From contig JBEKKT010000002.1 in the NCBI GenBank assembly GCA_050010535.1, positions 1-64,000 of the forward strand: a DNA stretch of 64,000 nt. The letters run 5' to 3'. This document shows positions 8,919 to 16,993 of this stretch, piece by piece. The first letter of the stretch is position 1, and each line of letters opens with the position of its first letter. The DNA is from JAJRAG01 sp050010535 (GTDB lineage Archaea > Thermoplasmatota > Thermoplasmata > Methanomassiliicoccales > JACIVX01). The notes below the pieces were generated by a model. It was not told the DNA's origin. It worked only from the letters and a program-made list of their open reading frames with translations, and ran no database searches. Made by a program: the position numbers and the translations under genes.

Positions 8919-9536
8919 CTACTTTATCTTCCTCCATACCTCGACCGCGCGCTGGACCGCCGTCGCGTTCCCGACAATCCCGAACCACAGCATCATGAGC
9001 TCGAATATCGACAGGCTGAACGGTCCAAAGTCGATCCATCCGTTGCCGAAGAACATGAAGACCCACTGGGCCAGCGGGACGATGAACATGAACACGACGC
9101 GGTCCGCCCTGCCGAGCAAACCCCTGTACAGCCTACCGACCCCGACCGCCTGGGCCTGCGTGCCCATGTAGCTCGTCAGTAGGACGCCCAACAAGGCCAG
9201 GATCCCGATGTATGGGTCGCACCAGGAGCTGACCGCGACCGCGCCGATCATGACAACGTCCGCGTACCGATCGAGGACATGATCGAGAAAGTCGCCCCTC
9301 CTCGAGGTCTTCCCGGCAATTCGAGCGACCCTGCCATCGACCGCGTCGAAGAACCCGCTGACGATTACGAAAATGGAGGAGACGGGGAGCAGTACCTCCC
9401 ACGACCAATAACTGAAGTAGAGAGCGATCGCGGACAGGACCGCTATGAGCAGGGCGACGAAGGAGAGCGTGTTCGGGTTCACCCCGACGAGTGCCTTCGC
9501 TGCCGGGTCCAGAATGGATCCGGCCTCGCCCCTCAT
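8919..9536 (-). CDS. CDP-alcohol phosphatidyltransferase (probable archaetidylinositol phosphate synthase type)
   Basis: Membrane enzyme transferring a phospho-alcohol onto CDP-archaeol in ether-lipid synthesis. The signature D-x2-D-G-x2-A-R-x8-G-x3-D-x3-D is complete: D64, D67, G68, AR at 71-72, G81, D85, D89. About six hydrophobic segments follow the usual layout. The alcohol substrate cannot be read from sequence; archaetidylinositol phosphate synthase is the closest archaeal assignment. Its start lies 5 bases after the AK6-type gene, so the two form an operon. Confidence 0.86.
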   Translation of the reverse strand: MRGEAGSILDPAAKALVGVNPNTLSFVALLIAVLSAIALYFSYWSWEVLLPVSSIFVIVSGFFDAVDGRVARIAGKTSRRGDFLDHVLDRYADVVMIGAVAVSSWCDPYIGILALLGVLLTSYMGTQAQAVGVGRLYRGLLGRADRVVFMFIVPLAQWVFMFFGNGWIDFGPFSLSIFELMMLWFGIVGNATAVQRAVEVWRKIK

Positions 9537-9541
9537 AGAGT

Positions 9542-10069
9542 CTAGTACCAGCTCAGTACCTCCTTGCCCCAGTCGGTATTGCCGAACGCGTACTTTTCCC
9601 TTTTCCCCGCCAGTATGTCATCCACAGCCGCCGCCACCTCCTCCGGGGATCGGTCGGTGGTGTCGATCTCGCAGACGTCCTTCGACCGCTCGAGCGCTTC
9701 GATGAGGATGACGTCGCACGCCTCGGCCTCGATGTTCTCCCGGACCTTCCTGACGCTCCACCTCCTCTTCTTAAGCCTCTCGCGCAGAATCGACGGGTTG
9801 CACCTCAAGACCACGATCAAATCGACGGTGAGAAGGTGGGACAGGTGGCCGACCAGGAATACTGTCCCCTGGTTCAGCTCCTTCCGGAGCGCCAGATCGA
9901 GCTCTTCCACGTCCACCTCAAGGCTCCTCCTCTCGGCGTCCCGACCGGTGACTATTCCCCGCTCCCTGGCGAAGTCCCCGACGTCGATCACTTCGTGTCC
10001 ATTCCGACTTAGGATTTCGGCGAGAGTGCTCTTTCCGGTCCCGGGAGTTCCGCTTACAGAAACGATCAC
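9542..10069 (-). CDS. AK6/Fap7-type adenylate kinase, ribosome maturation factor
   Basis: P-loop kinase of the AK6 group, which in archaea and eukaryotes also acts in small-subunit maturation. The Walker A motif GTPGTGKST is at residues 7-15 from the GTG chosen here, followed by EVIDVGDFARE and a short lid with RLKKRRWSVRKVRENI-type basic residues. The frame extends to 10213, but only the part from 10069 aligns with family expectation; ATG 10093 is the alternative. It is upstream of the CDP-alcohol transferase. Confidence 0.87.
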   Translation of the reverse strand: MIVSVSGTPGTGKSTLAEILSRNGHEVIDVGDFARERGIVTGRDAERRSLEVDVEELDLALRKELNQGTVFLVGHLSHLLTVDLIVVLRCNPSILRERLKKRRWSVRKVRENIEAEACDVILIEALERSKDVCEIDTTDRSPEEVAAAVDDILAGKREKYAFGNTDWGKEVLSWY

Positions 10070-10344
10070 GGTCCGGAATAGCCAGAACGACATCTTAAGG
10101 TTGCCGTGGTCGAGGTGAAAAATGGAGATAGAGGGGCGAGAAACGCCCCAGGTACTAACTAGGTCCCCGTTAGGCCTTCTCCATCCTACCAGGCGTAAGG
10201 TTGAAGAAGACAATTCGGCTACGGCATATAAAAAAGGTTTTTGAGCATGCTACAACAACTATTAAATATGATAAATAATCCAAGAATGGCGACCTCGATA
10301 GTACCTGGGACCCCTTCATATGACCCCGAATCACCAAGATCCGG

Positions 10345-11148
10345 TCACTGGCACCCGCCCCCGCTTCGGCCAGCGAGATCGTCGAAGAACGCGAGCTTAA
10401 CGAACGAGAGGTCTCTTGCGCGCCTGATCTTCCTCCCGAGCGTGGAAGGGCACTCCGCCTCGAACTCGAAGTCGTACATGACGTCCATCAGGACCAGGTA
10501 CTCTGCTGCCGCGAGCCCGAACGAGACATCACTTCCAGACAAAGCCTCCCTGACCTCACGGATGGCGATCCTCCCCCGCCCCACCTCGGACATCGCCGCG
10601 ACGATCCGTCTCACCATATTCCAAAGGAACTCTCTCGCTCGGAAGTCTACGACAACGAAGGTTCCTACAGGGAAGACCTCGATGCTGTCGATTTTCCTGA
10701 GCGTACCTATCTCGTCGCCTTTGCAGAACACGCGGAAATCGTGCTTGCCCTCGAATTCCGTGGCGCATGCCGAGACCCTGTCAAAGTCCAGTCCGCGCCC
10801 CGAAAGGAAATAGCGGTACCACCTCTGACGCGCCCTCCTCGAAGAGAACCCTGACGGAACTTCCGCGATCCCGTAGAAACAGACGTCCTCGGACACCGCG
10901 TTCAAAGCCCGAAGCATCTCGTTCTTACGGAAGTCCGTGTCGAATGCGACCGCATTCCCGAGAGCGCTAACCCCGCTGTCGGTCCTACTAGCACCGTTGA
11001 ACCTCGCATCCTTCGCAGACCCGATCGCGCCGATCTCCCTCAACGCTCTGAGGACCTCTCCTTCGACTGTTCTCACTTTCGGCTGGCGCTGGAAGCCGTT
11101 GAAATGACCCCCGTCGTATGCGAGCTTGACCGCCGCCCTCCAGACCAC
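10345..11148 (-). CDS. truA: tRNA pseudouridine synthase A
   Basis: Makes pseudouridine at positions 38-40 of the anticodon arm. The catalytic aspartate is D57 in ASRTDSGVSAL; the N-terminus YDGGHFNGFQRQP and the later FLWNMVRRIV segment are family hallmarks. Length 267 is normal. GTG start at 11148. It is divergent from trmJ with a 47-base promoter region between them, so two tRNA-modification genes share a control region. Confidence 0.95.
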   Translation of the reverse strand: MVWRAAVKLAYDGGHFNGFQRQPKVRTVEGEVLRALREIGAIGSAKDARFNGASRTDSGVSALGNAVAFDTDFRKNEMLRALNAVSEDVCFYGIAEVPSGFSSRRARQRWYRYFLSGRGLDFDRVSACATEFEGKHDFRVFCKGDEIGTLRKIDSIEVFPVGTFVVVDFRAREFLWNMVRRIVAAMSEVGRGRIAIREVREALSGSDVSFGLAAAEYLVLMDVMYDFEFEAECPSTLGRKIRRARDLSFVKLAFFDDLAGRSGGGCQ

Positions 11149-11195
11149 GACAGCATTAAGTAGAAAACGCCTATTAAGACTTCCGAGAAATCCAC

Positions 11196-11927
11196 ATGCC
11201 CCGGTTCAGAGTCGTCCTGGTCAACCCAAGAAACGACGGGAACATCGGAGCCGTGGCCAGGGTCATGGGGAACTTCGGATTCGACGAGCTCTTCCTCGTC
11301 GGCCCCTGCGAAATCACCGATGAGGCGTTCAAGCGAGCGAAGCATGCAGGCGACGTCCTGAGGAACACGACGTTGACTGATTCGCTCGAGAGCTCCTTGG
11401 AATCATGCTCGCTCGTCGTCGGCACGACCGGGATCATAACCGACAGTGAGAAGCACTTCATCCGGATACCTTTGACCCCGAGAGAATTCGCCGAGAAGGT
11501 AAGGGAGAGCGAGGGGCTGATAGCCCTCGTGTTCGGAAGGGAAGACATGGGCCTCTCGCAGGAAGAACTTGCGAGATGCGATGCTTTGCTCCACATCCCC
11601 GCGAGCGACGACTACCCAGTCCTCAATCTGTCCCACGCCGTGGCGGTCGTCCTGTACGAACTGCACCTGCTTCCGGCGAGGAGGTTCTCTCCTTCGGAGG
11701 CGACGGACGTCGAGAAGGAGAAGCTCTTCGAGTTCTTCTCGGACTTGCTAGATGCGATCAGATATCCGGAGTTCCGAAAGGAGAAAACCGAGATCATGTT
11801 CCGAAGGATGATGGGCAGGGCGGTCCCGACGAAATGGGAGTTCCACACGATCATGGGCGTGATCGGAGATGCGGTCAAGAAGATAGAGAAATCGGAGAAG
11901 CAGAAGAACCAAGAAGACAAGGATTGA
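11196..11927 (+). CDS. trmJ: tRNA 2'-O-methyltransferase, TrmJ-like SpoU family
   Basis: S-adenosylmethionine-dependent ribose methyltransferase with a trefoil knot. Motif 1 is RVVLVNPRNDGNIGAVAR at the N-terminus; motif 2 is LIALVFGREDMGLS; motif 3 is IPASDDYPVLNLSHAVAVVLYE. A C-terminal extension of about 70 charged residues ends in a lysine-rich tail, as in archaeal TrmJ, which methylates position 32. Converges with ftsZ2, 14 bases apart. Confidence 0.92.
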   Translation: MPRFRVVLVNPRNDGNIGAVARVMGNFGFDELFLVGPCEITDEAFKRAKHAGDVLRNTTLTDSLESSLESCSLVVGTTGIITDSEKHFIRIPLTPREFAEKVRESEGLIALVFGREDMGLSQEELARCDALLHIPASDDYPVLNLSHAVAVVLYELHLLPARRFSPSEATDVEKEKLFEFFSDLLDAIRYPEFRKEKTEIMFRRMMGRAVPTKWEFHTIMGVIGDAVKKIEKSEKQKNQEDKD

Positions 11928-11941
11928 ACCGCTCGACGACC

Positions 11942-12997
11942 TCATCGGGTGTACGTTACGACTACTTCCTCAAGCTGGTCCGGCATGTCATCGACAACGT
12001 CGATTTCCTCAACGTCATCATTGATCGGACTTATTCCAGTGAGTACCGCCATGACCCTAATCAAGCCCTCACAATGGTCGTCGATCCTTGCTCCGAATAT
12101 GACGTTCGCGTCCGGATCGAGGGATTCTGTCATGCCTTCGACCACCTTCGTGGCTTTCTTCAGAGTGAGATTCCTGCCACCGGTCACGTGTATCAATGCG
12201 CCAGTGGCGCCCTTGTAGTCGACGTAAAGCAACGGGTTGTCCAGAGTGTCCCGGACGACGCTCTCCGGATCCGAGTTCTCTCCGTAGAGCACGGTGGATA
12301 TCCCGCCGTGGCTCATGATCGTCTTCAGATCCGCGAAATCGAGATTGATGAGCGAAGGCTCGGTTATGGCTTCGATCAGTCCCTTGACGACCTCGGAGAT
12401 CAACTGGTCCATAACTCCGAAGGCCTGTTCTATTGGCAGGTTCGGAACCATGTCTAGCAGGCGGTTGTTGTCGAGCAGCAGAAGAGTGTCCGAGACCGAC
12501 CCCAATCTTCGGACACCTCTCGCGGCGTATTCCTTTCTGGATTTCTCAAAATCGAACGGGGTAGTGGCGATGGAGATGACGACGGAGCCGTACCGTCTAG
12601 CCGTCTCGGCGACTACCGGCGCCGTGCCGGTGCCGGTCCCTCCACCCATCCCGACCAAAACGAAGGTTAAGTCTGAATCATGGATTATCGCGTTCAGCGG
12701 CTCCCAGGCGTTCTCAGCACACACTCTGCCGATGTCCGGGTCCCCTCCGGCCCCGAAACCCCTCGTGACGCCAGCCCCTATCAGAAGCCTCTTATCAGCC
12801 CTTATGTTGGTCAGGTGCCTTCGGTCAGTGTTGATCGCGACGGTCTCGGCCCCTCTAAGGCCGAGACCGCTCAGTCGATTGATACTGTTGCAGCCGCCTC
12901 CGCCACATCCTATCACACGGATCTTCAGCTGCTGGGCTTCCTGTTCGAGGTCGTAATCCTCGATGTACTCCGATCCCACCTTCACACCCCGGCCCAT
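11942..12997 (-). CDS. ftsZ2: Cell division protein FtsZ (FtsZ2-like)
   Basis: Tubulin-family GTPase of the division ring. GTP-binding signature GMGGGTGTG is near residue 117; the N-terminal loop IGCGGGGCNSINRL, INTDRRHL and the T7 region LINLDFADLKTIM are present. The 351-residue protein is clearly more diverged than the two FtsZ copies at 15.6 and 17 kb, which resemble each other. It lies 15 bases downstream of a ribbon-helix-helix gene on the same strand. This pairing matches the haloarchaeal cdrS-ftsZ2 operon, which is why I assign FtsZ2; the orthology is inference. Confidence 0.93.
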   Translation of the reverse strand: MGRGVKVGSEYIEDYDLEQEAQQLKIRVIGCGGGGCNSINRLSGLGLRGAETVAINTDRRHLTNIRADKRLLIGAGVTRGFGAGGDPDIGRVCAENAWEPLNAIIHDSDLTFVLVGMGGGTGTGTAPVVAETARRYGSVVISIATTPFDFEKSRKEYAARGVRRLGSVSDTLLLLDNNRLLDMVPNLPIEQAFGVMDQLISEVVKGLIEAITEPSLINLDFADLKTIMSHGGISTVLYGENSDPESVVRDTLDNPLLYVDYKGATGALIHVTGGRNLTLKKATKVVEGMTESLDPDANVIFGARIDDHCEGLIRVMAVLTGISPINDDVEEIDVVDDMPDQLEEVVVTYTR

Positions 12998-13012
12998 CCC
13001 AACCGGATTAGG

Positions 13013-13324
13013 TCACTGCATCTCGTTCATTGCCTTCGAGATCCTTTTCCGAACGTATTCCCGAACCGCGTTCCTGATCGCATCGTCGATCGACACCGAA
13101 TCTCCGTCCTTGACAAGCGCTTCCAGCTCCACGACGTTCCCCTTCGGCAGCTCGACCGTTACCCTTTCTATATACTCAGGAGTGAAATGCTTCTCGACGA
13201 AGGTGTCTATAGCAGTTCGTATCGCATCCGATATCGTCGGGAAAGTCCCGCTTTCCACCAACGCCTGCAGGGCCTTGACTTTCTCAGCAGGAATCCTTAC
13301 CGTAATCCGCTCGGTACCGTTCAT
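13013..13324 (-). CDS. Tandem ribbon-helix-helix transcription regulator (CdrS-like), cotranscribed with ftsZ2
   Basis: A 103-residue protein with two ribbon-helix-helix units: ERITVRIPAEKV with helices through about residue 45, then ERVTVELPKGNV with helices to the end. In haloarchaea an RHH protein, CdrS, is encoded with ftsZ2 and regulates division genes; position and fold agree. The frame is open back to 13387, but the predicted transcript starts near 13377, inside a palindrome, so ATG 13324 is preferred. The extra 21 residues would carry CPNC and look unlike an RHH N-terminus. Probable autorepressor of its own ftsZ2 operon. Confidence 0.85.
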   Translation of the reverse strand: MNGTERITVRIPAEKVKALQALVESGTFPTISDAIRTAIDTFVEKHFTPEYIERVTVELPKGNVVELEALVKDGDSVSIDDAIRNAVREYVRKRISKAMNEMQ

Positions 13325-13345
13325 GGCACAGACCCTTTTGCCCTT

Positions 13346-13382
13346 ATTTGTCCGACAATTTGGGCAATATCGTCGGACAAAT
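13346..13382. promoter_or_regulatory. Palindromic operator of the RHH-ftsZ2 operon
   Basis: Perfect 11-bp inverted repeat ATTTGTCCGAC (13346-13356) and GTCGGACAAAT (13372-13382), separated by 15 bases. It covers the expected transcription start, 20 to 55 bases downstream of the TATA box at 13402-13409. Binding there would block initiation. Confidence 0.72.
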
Positions 13383-13401
13383 GTCATTATGTTGATTGCA
13401 G

Positions 13402-13409
13402 TATTTAAG
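13402..13409 (-). promoter_or_regulatory. TATA box of the RHH-ftsZ2 operon
   Basis: Minus-strand CTTAAATA. About 25 bases downstream lies the right arm of the operator palindrome. Confidence 0.6.
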
Positions 13410-13684
13410 GTTGGCGGGGCTGATGAACTGTTAACTTAGTGTTGGTTTTTGAATACTGGCTGACTAACGATTCGCTGACAGAAAGGCGGATTCTGCCGAA
13501 TTTGGGATTCTCCTCTGAACTTCCTCCAATAATCTGTCCAATCACAAACCCGTCCAACATGTTCATCGCCCCCCTTGAAGCTGCCGTACTCCGAGGGACA
13601 TTTCGTATTCGTCAGGAAATGTGCCAGGAGTGTTGGTCTTTGCTAGTCCGATTCTCATTCTGCAACAACGCGAGTATAAGAACC
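13410..13684. other. Intergenic region without recognised gene
   Basis: About 275 bases between the RHH promoter and the TBP promoter. No frame looks coding and no tRNA-like fold was seen. It may hold regulatory sites for either side; nothing specific is recognisable. Confidence 0.4.
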
Positions 13685-13706
13685 TATATAAAGAAGCATT
13701 TAAATA
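13685..13706 (+). promoter_or_regulatory. Double TATA box upstream of the TBP gene
   Basis: TATATAAAG at 13685-13693 and TTTAAATA at 13699-13706, both within 45 bases of the TBP ATG. The first gives a leader of about 10 bases; the second, 20 bases from the ATG, could act as a TBP autoregulatory site or an alternative promoter. Confidence 0.5.
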
Positions 13707-13725
13707 ACCGGGCTCAGGTGACCCA

Positions 13726-14274
13726 ATGGCCAAGATAAAGATCGAGAATGTTGTGGCTTCTACATCACTGGGCGAAGAGCTGGATCTGCAATCCATCGCG
13801 CTCGCACTCGATGGTGCTGAATATGAGCCCGAGCAGTTTCCAGGCCTGATCTACAGACTGAAAGATCCTAAGACCGCGACATTGCTTTTCAGAAGCGGGA
13901 AGGTCGTTTGCACAGGCGCGAAGAGCCTGGAGCATGTCAAGGTTGCGATCAACAAGGTCGCGAAGCAGATCGAGCGCGCAGGCATCAAGGTCAAGATGGA
14001 GCCGAAGATCGAGGTCCAGAACATCGTTGCTTCCTCGGATCTCGGCACCGAGATCAACTTGAACGCCATCGCAATCTCGCTTGGCCTGGAGAAGGTCGAG
14101 TACGAGCCCGAGCAGTTCCCCGGTCTTGTGTACAGGATCGACGAGCCCAAGGTCGTCGTTCTCCTGTTCGGTTCCGGCAAGCTCGTTTGCACAGGCGCAA
14201 GAAAGCCCCAGGACGTCGAGGCCGCGGTGAACAAGATCACTGAGGAGCTAAAGGCGGCCGGACTATTGCACTGA
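13726..14274 (+). CDS. tbp: TATA-box-binding protein
   Basis: General transcription factor that binds TATA boxes as a saddle. Two direct repeats of about 90 residues are obvious: each runs from IENVVAS/VQNIVAS through YEPEQFPGLIYR/YEPEQFPGLVYR to SGKVVCTGAK/SGKLVCTGAR. Length 182 is normal and there is no acidic C-terminal tail. The TatD-like gene starts 3 bases after the stop, so they are probably cotranscribed. Confidence 0.98.
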   Translation: MAKIKIENVVASTSLGEELDLQSIALALDGAEYEPEQFPGLIYRLKDPKTATLLFRSGKVVCTGAKSLEHVKVAINKVAKQIERAGIKVKMEPKIEVQNIVASSDLGTEINLNAIAISLGLEKVEYEPEQFPGLVYRIDEPKVVVLLFGSGKLVCTGARKPQDVEAAVNKITEELKAAGLLH

Positions 14275-14277
14275 GCC

Positions 14278-15117
14278 ATGAGCCTCCCGATACTGGACAA
14301 CCACATTCATCTTCAACCTTCAGGCAAGAATGTCGAGGCTTTGAAAGAGTTCTCCAGAGCAGGAGGGACGCACGTCGTCCTCTCACAGCTTCCGTACGAA
14401 GAGGTCCAGATCAGAGAAGAGAAAGACTTCAGAGCGTCATATCAGATTACTATAGATATCGCGGAGAGGGCGAGGAAGGAAACAGACGTTGGAGTCTTCG
14501 TGTCCGTCGGACCATATCCAGTTCTCCTCCTTGGCCTGGCAGAAGGATACGGACTCGGAAGGGCGATCGAGATCATGAAAGGAGGGATGGACATCGCCGG
14601 CGAGCTCGTGCAGGAGGGAAAGGCCATCGCGATAGGCGAGATCGGCAGACCCCATTTCCCCGTGTCGCCGGAGATGCTCCAGGCCTCAAACGAGATCATG
14701 CGTTATGGCATGGAGGTCGCTTCGGACTTCGGATGCGCGGTGGTACTCCATACGGAGAGCGCGACGCCCGAATCCATGAGGGAGATAGCTGGCATGGCCG
14801 ATTCTGCTGGGCTGGATAGGGGAAAGGTCGTGAAGCACTACTGTCCTCCAATGGTCCTTGAAGAGGAAAACCATGGCCTCTTTCCCTCCGTGCTCGCAGG
14901 CAGGACCTCGATTGCAGAGGCTCTTCGAAAGGGTACAAGGTTCATGATGGAGACGGACTACCTCGACGACCTCTCCAGGCCCGGAGCGGTCATGTCGATT
15001 ACGACGGTGCCGAAAAGGACGAAGGCGCTCATGAGCTCTGGGTCGATCTCAGAGGAAGTCACATCGAGAATTCACAAAGACAATCCTGAGAAGGTATACG
15101 AGGTCGAAATTGACTGA
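14278..15117 (+). CDS. TatD-related metal-dependent hydrolase (archaeal group)
   Basis: Amidohydrolase-fold protein of 279 residues. Metal-ligand candidates are the N-terminal DNHIHL, the glutamate in AIGEIGRPH, the histidines in VVLHTES and KHYCPP, and the aspartate in METDYLDD, the order seen in TatD nucleases. The archaeal branch has no proven substrate. Begins 3 bases after tbp. Confidence 0.82.
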   Translation: MSLPILDNHIHLQPSGKNVEALKEFSRAGGTHVVLSQLPYEEVQIREEKDFRASYQITIDIAERARKETDVGVFVSVGPYPVLLLGLAEGYGLGRAIEIMKGGMDIAGELVQEGKAIAIGEIGRPHFPVSPEMLQASNEIMRYGMEVASDFGCAVVLHTESATPESMREIAGMADSAGLDRGKVVKHYCPPMVLEEENHGLFPSVLAGRTSIAEALRKGTRFMMETDYLDDLSRPGAVMSITTVPKRTKALMSSGSISEEVTSRIHKDNPEKVYEVEID

Positions 15118-15135
15118 ATTCCAGATCTCCGCCCT

Positions 15136-15429
15136 CTAGTCACAATATCGAATCTCGAAGCCGTCGAATTCGCCAATGCACTCGACCCAATCAATCTCGA
15201 CGCTGTCGATCCTCGCAGCGGGGTGCTCGGTCCTCAACTTTCTTACGATTCTCTCGATGTCCTCTCTCTCCCCTTCGAATACTGCCCGGACCGAGCCGTC
15301 GGGCATGTTCATCACCCAACCGACGATTCCGATCTCAGTGGCGAAGCGTCTCGTGTAGTCCCTGAAATACACACCCTGAACATTGCCAGTGAACTTCGCT
15401 TCCGCCCTGATCCTCATCGAATGGTGCAT
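15136..15429 (-). CDS. acyP: Acylphosphatase
   Basis: Hydrolyses acyl phosphates. Motif VQGVYFRDYTRR carries the catalytic arginine; VGWVMNMPDGSVRAVFEG carries the catalytic asparagine and the strand-turn. Typical length of about 90-98 residues results from starting at ATG 15429 (or 15417); the frame is open to 15495, giving an unconvincing 22-residue extension. A minus-strand TATA-like CATATAAGG lies near 15535. Confidence 0.93.
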   Translation of the reverse strand: MHHSMRIRAEAKFTGNVQGVYFRDYTRRFATEIGIVGWVMNMPDGSVRAVFEGEREDIERIVRKLRTEHPAARIDSVEIDWVECIGEFDGFEIRYCD

Positions 15430-15618
15430 CGTTTCTCTGCAGAAAAGGACTTCGCATTGTCGAGAGGGACGGAAACCCCCTTCCCGGGCAGCCATAGCAT
15501 GTCCCTCCCAGCCGCGTGGAATCGGTAAACCTTATATGCTTGATTGCGACATAATAACTCTCCGGGATGCACGTTTCTGGGATGGGAGCGGGCATTGGGT
15601 CAAGGATGGTGAAGGAGG

Positions 15619-16734
15619 ATGAAATCTTCATTGGCAGAGTCCCTCACTAAAGGAATCGGTGGAGGGACTGGGGTACCGGCGACAGATGCTCCGGGCGAGA
15701 CCGCATCGGACGCCGAATTGATCGATATCCTACAGAAACTGAGGACGAACATCACGATCGTCGGAATCGGCGGCGGGGGGTGCAACACGATTGCAAGGAT
15801 ATGCGAGGAGGGCATCGCAGGCGTCAATCTCTACGCCGCGAACACCGACGCTCAGCACCTTCTCACACTCAAGTCGCCGAACAAGATACTGCTGGGCCGG
15901 AGGAGCACACGTGGACTCGGAGCCGGGGCACTCCCGCAGGTGGGGGAGGAGGCCGCGCGCGAAGCCGAAGAGGAGCTCAGGAAGGCGCTCACTGGTGCTA
16001 ACATGGTGTTCGTCACCGCGGGCATGGGTGGAGGGACCGGCACCGGAGGAGCTGCCGTTGTCGCCGAAATCGCAAAGGAGATCGGAGCGTTGACAGTCGC
16101 AATCACGACGATTCCGTTCAGAGGCGAGGGGCGCCTCAGAATGGAGAACGCAGAGTGGGGTTTGGAGCGGCTGAGAAACGTCGCTGACACGGTCATCGTG
16201 ATCCCGAACGACCGGCTACTTCAACTCGTGCCAAGGCTTTCGCTGAACTCCGCATTCAAAGTGGCTGACGAAGTGCTCATGAGAGCGATCAAGGGAATAA
16301 CCGAGCTGATCACGAAACCTGGCCTCGTTAACCTGGACTTCAACGATGTGAAGACGATCATGAAAGGGGCAGGAGTGGCGATGATAGGCCTCGGGGAATC
16401 CTCTGGTCACATCGACGAGCGTGCCGAGGAGGCATTGGAGCAGGCGCTGAGCTCGCCGCTGCTCGAGGTCGACATCAGCAACGCAACGGGCGTGCTGATA
16501 AACGTCGTCGGCGGACCTGACATGACGATCTCAGAGGCGGAGAAAGTCGCCGAGGAGGTCCAGAAGAAGGTCAGCGCCAGCGCAAGAATCCTGTGGGGAG
16601 CCGCGATAGACCCGACGCTTGAGCACAAGATGAGGGTACTCCTCGTGATGACTGGCGTCCAGTCGAAGCAAATACTTGGAAGAGCAGAGGACTACACGCG
16701 CGTGAAGGGCGTGGACATCGATCTGATAAAGTAG
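15619..16734 (+). CDS. ftsZ1: Cell division protein FtsZ (FtsZ1-like copy A)
   Basis: Tubulin-family GTPase, 371 residues. GTP signature GMGGGTGTG is near residue 135; the N-terminal loop is VGIGGGGCNTIAR; NLDFNDVKTIM is the T7 synergy loop. Very close to the next gene: the stretches TDAQHLL, LLGRRSTRGLGAG, LPQVGEEAAREAEE and MENAEWGLERLRNVAD are shared. An in-frame TGA just upstream fixes the ATG at 15619, although the GGAGG before it leaves almost no spacing. The C-terminus ends GVDIDLIK, matching MDVDFIR of the second copy. Confidence 0.95.
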   Translation: MKSSLAESLTKGIGGGTGVPATDAPGETASDAELIDILQKLRTNITIVGIGGGGCNTIARICEEGIAGVNLYAANTDAQHLLTLKSPNKILLGRRSTRGLGAGALPQVGEEAAREAEEELRKALTGANMVFVTAGMGGGTGTGGAAVVAEIAKEIGALTVAITTIPFRGEGRLRMENAEWGLERLRNVADTVIVIPNDRLLQLVPRLSLNSAFKVADEVLMRAIKGITELITKPGLVNLDFNDVKTIMKGAGVAMIGLGESSGHIDERAEEALEQALSSPLLEVDISNATGVLINVVGGPDMTISEAEKVAEEVQKKVSASARILWGAAIDPTLEHKMRVLLVMTGVQSKQILGRAEDYTRVKGVDIDLIK

Positions 16735-16877
16735 AGAAGCAACGTTGCGAGCACGTTCGAAAGGACGGACTAGCCTTCCCATTGACCCGCCCCCGGGAAT
16801 CCCGTTCCGATGCACCCGACGTCCAACGCGAAGTGACGAGGACGTCGAGCACGTCGATGTTTCGCCATCCCAGACGT

Positions 16878-16954
16878 GATTCACCGATGCTGATTCACCG
16901 AAACATATTAGAACACAAATGCACGTAAGGCTGTAAACAGAGTGAATCGATTCA
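16878..16954. repeat. Repeated GATTCAC elements before the second ftsZ1
   Basis: GATTCACCGA occurs at 16878 and again at 16892, 14 bases apart, and the inverse GTGAATC at 16942 runs into GATTC, forming a small palindrome (GAATCGATTC). They precede the GTG of ftsZ1 copy B by 40 to 115 bases. Possible operator sites; no TATA box is certain in this 259-base gap. Confidence 0.4.
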
Positions 16955-16993
16955 GTATTGACTTGCTGAATGACGCTCCAGGGAGGTCTTGTC

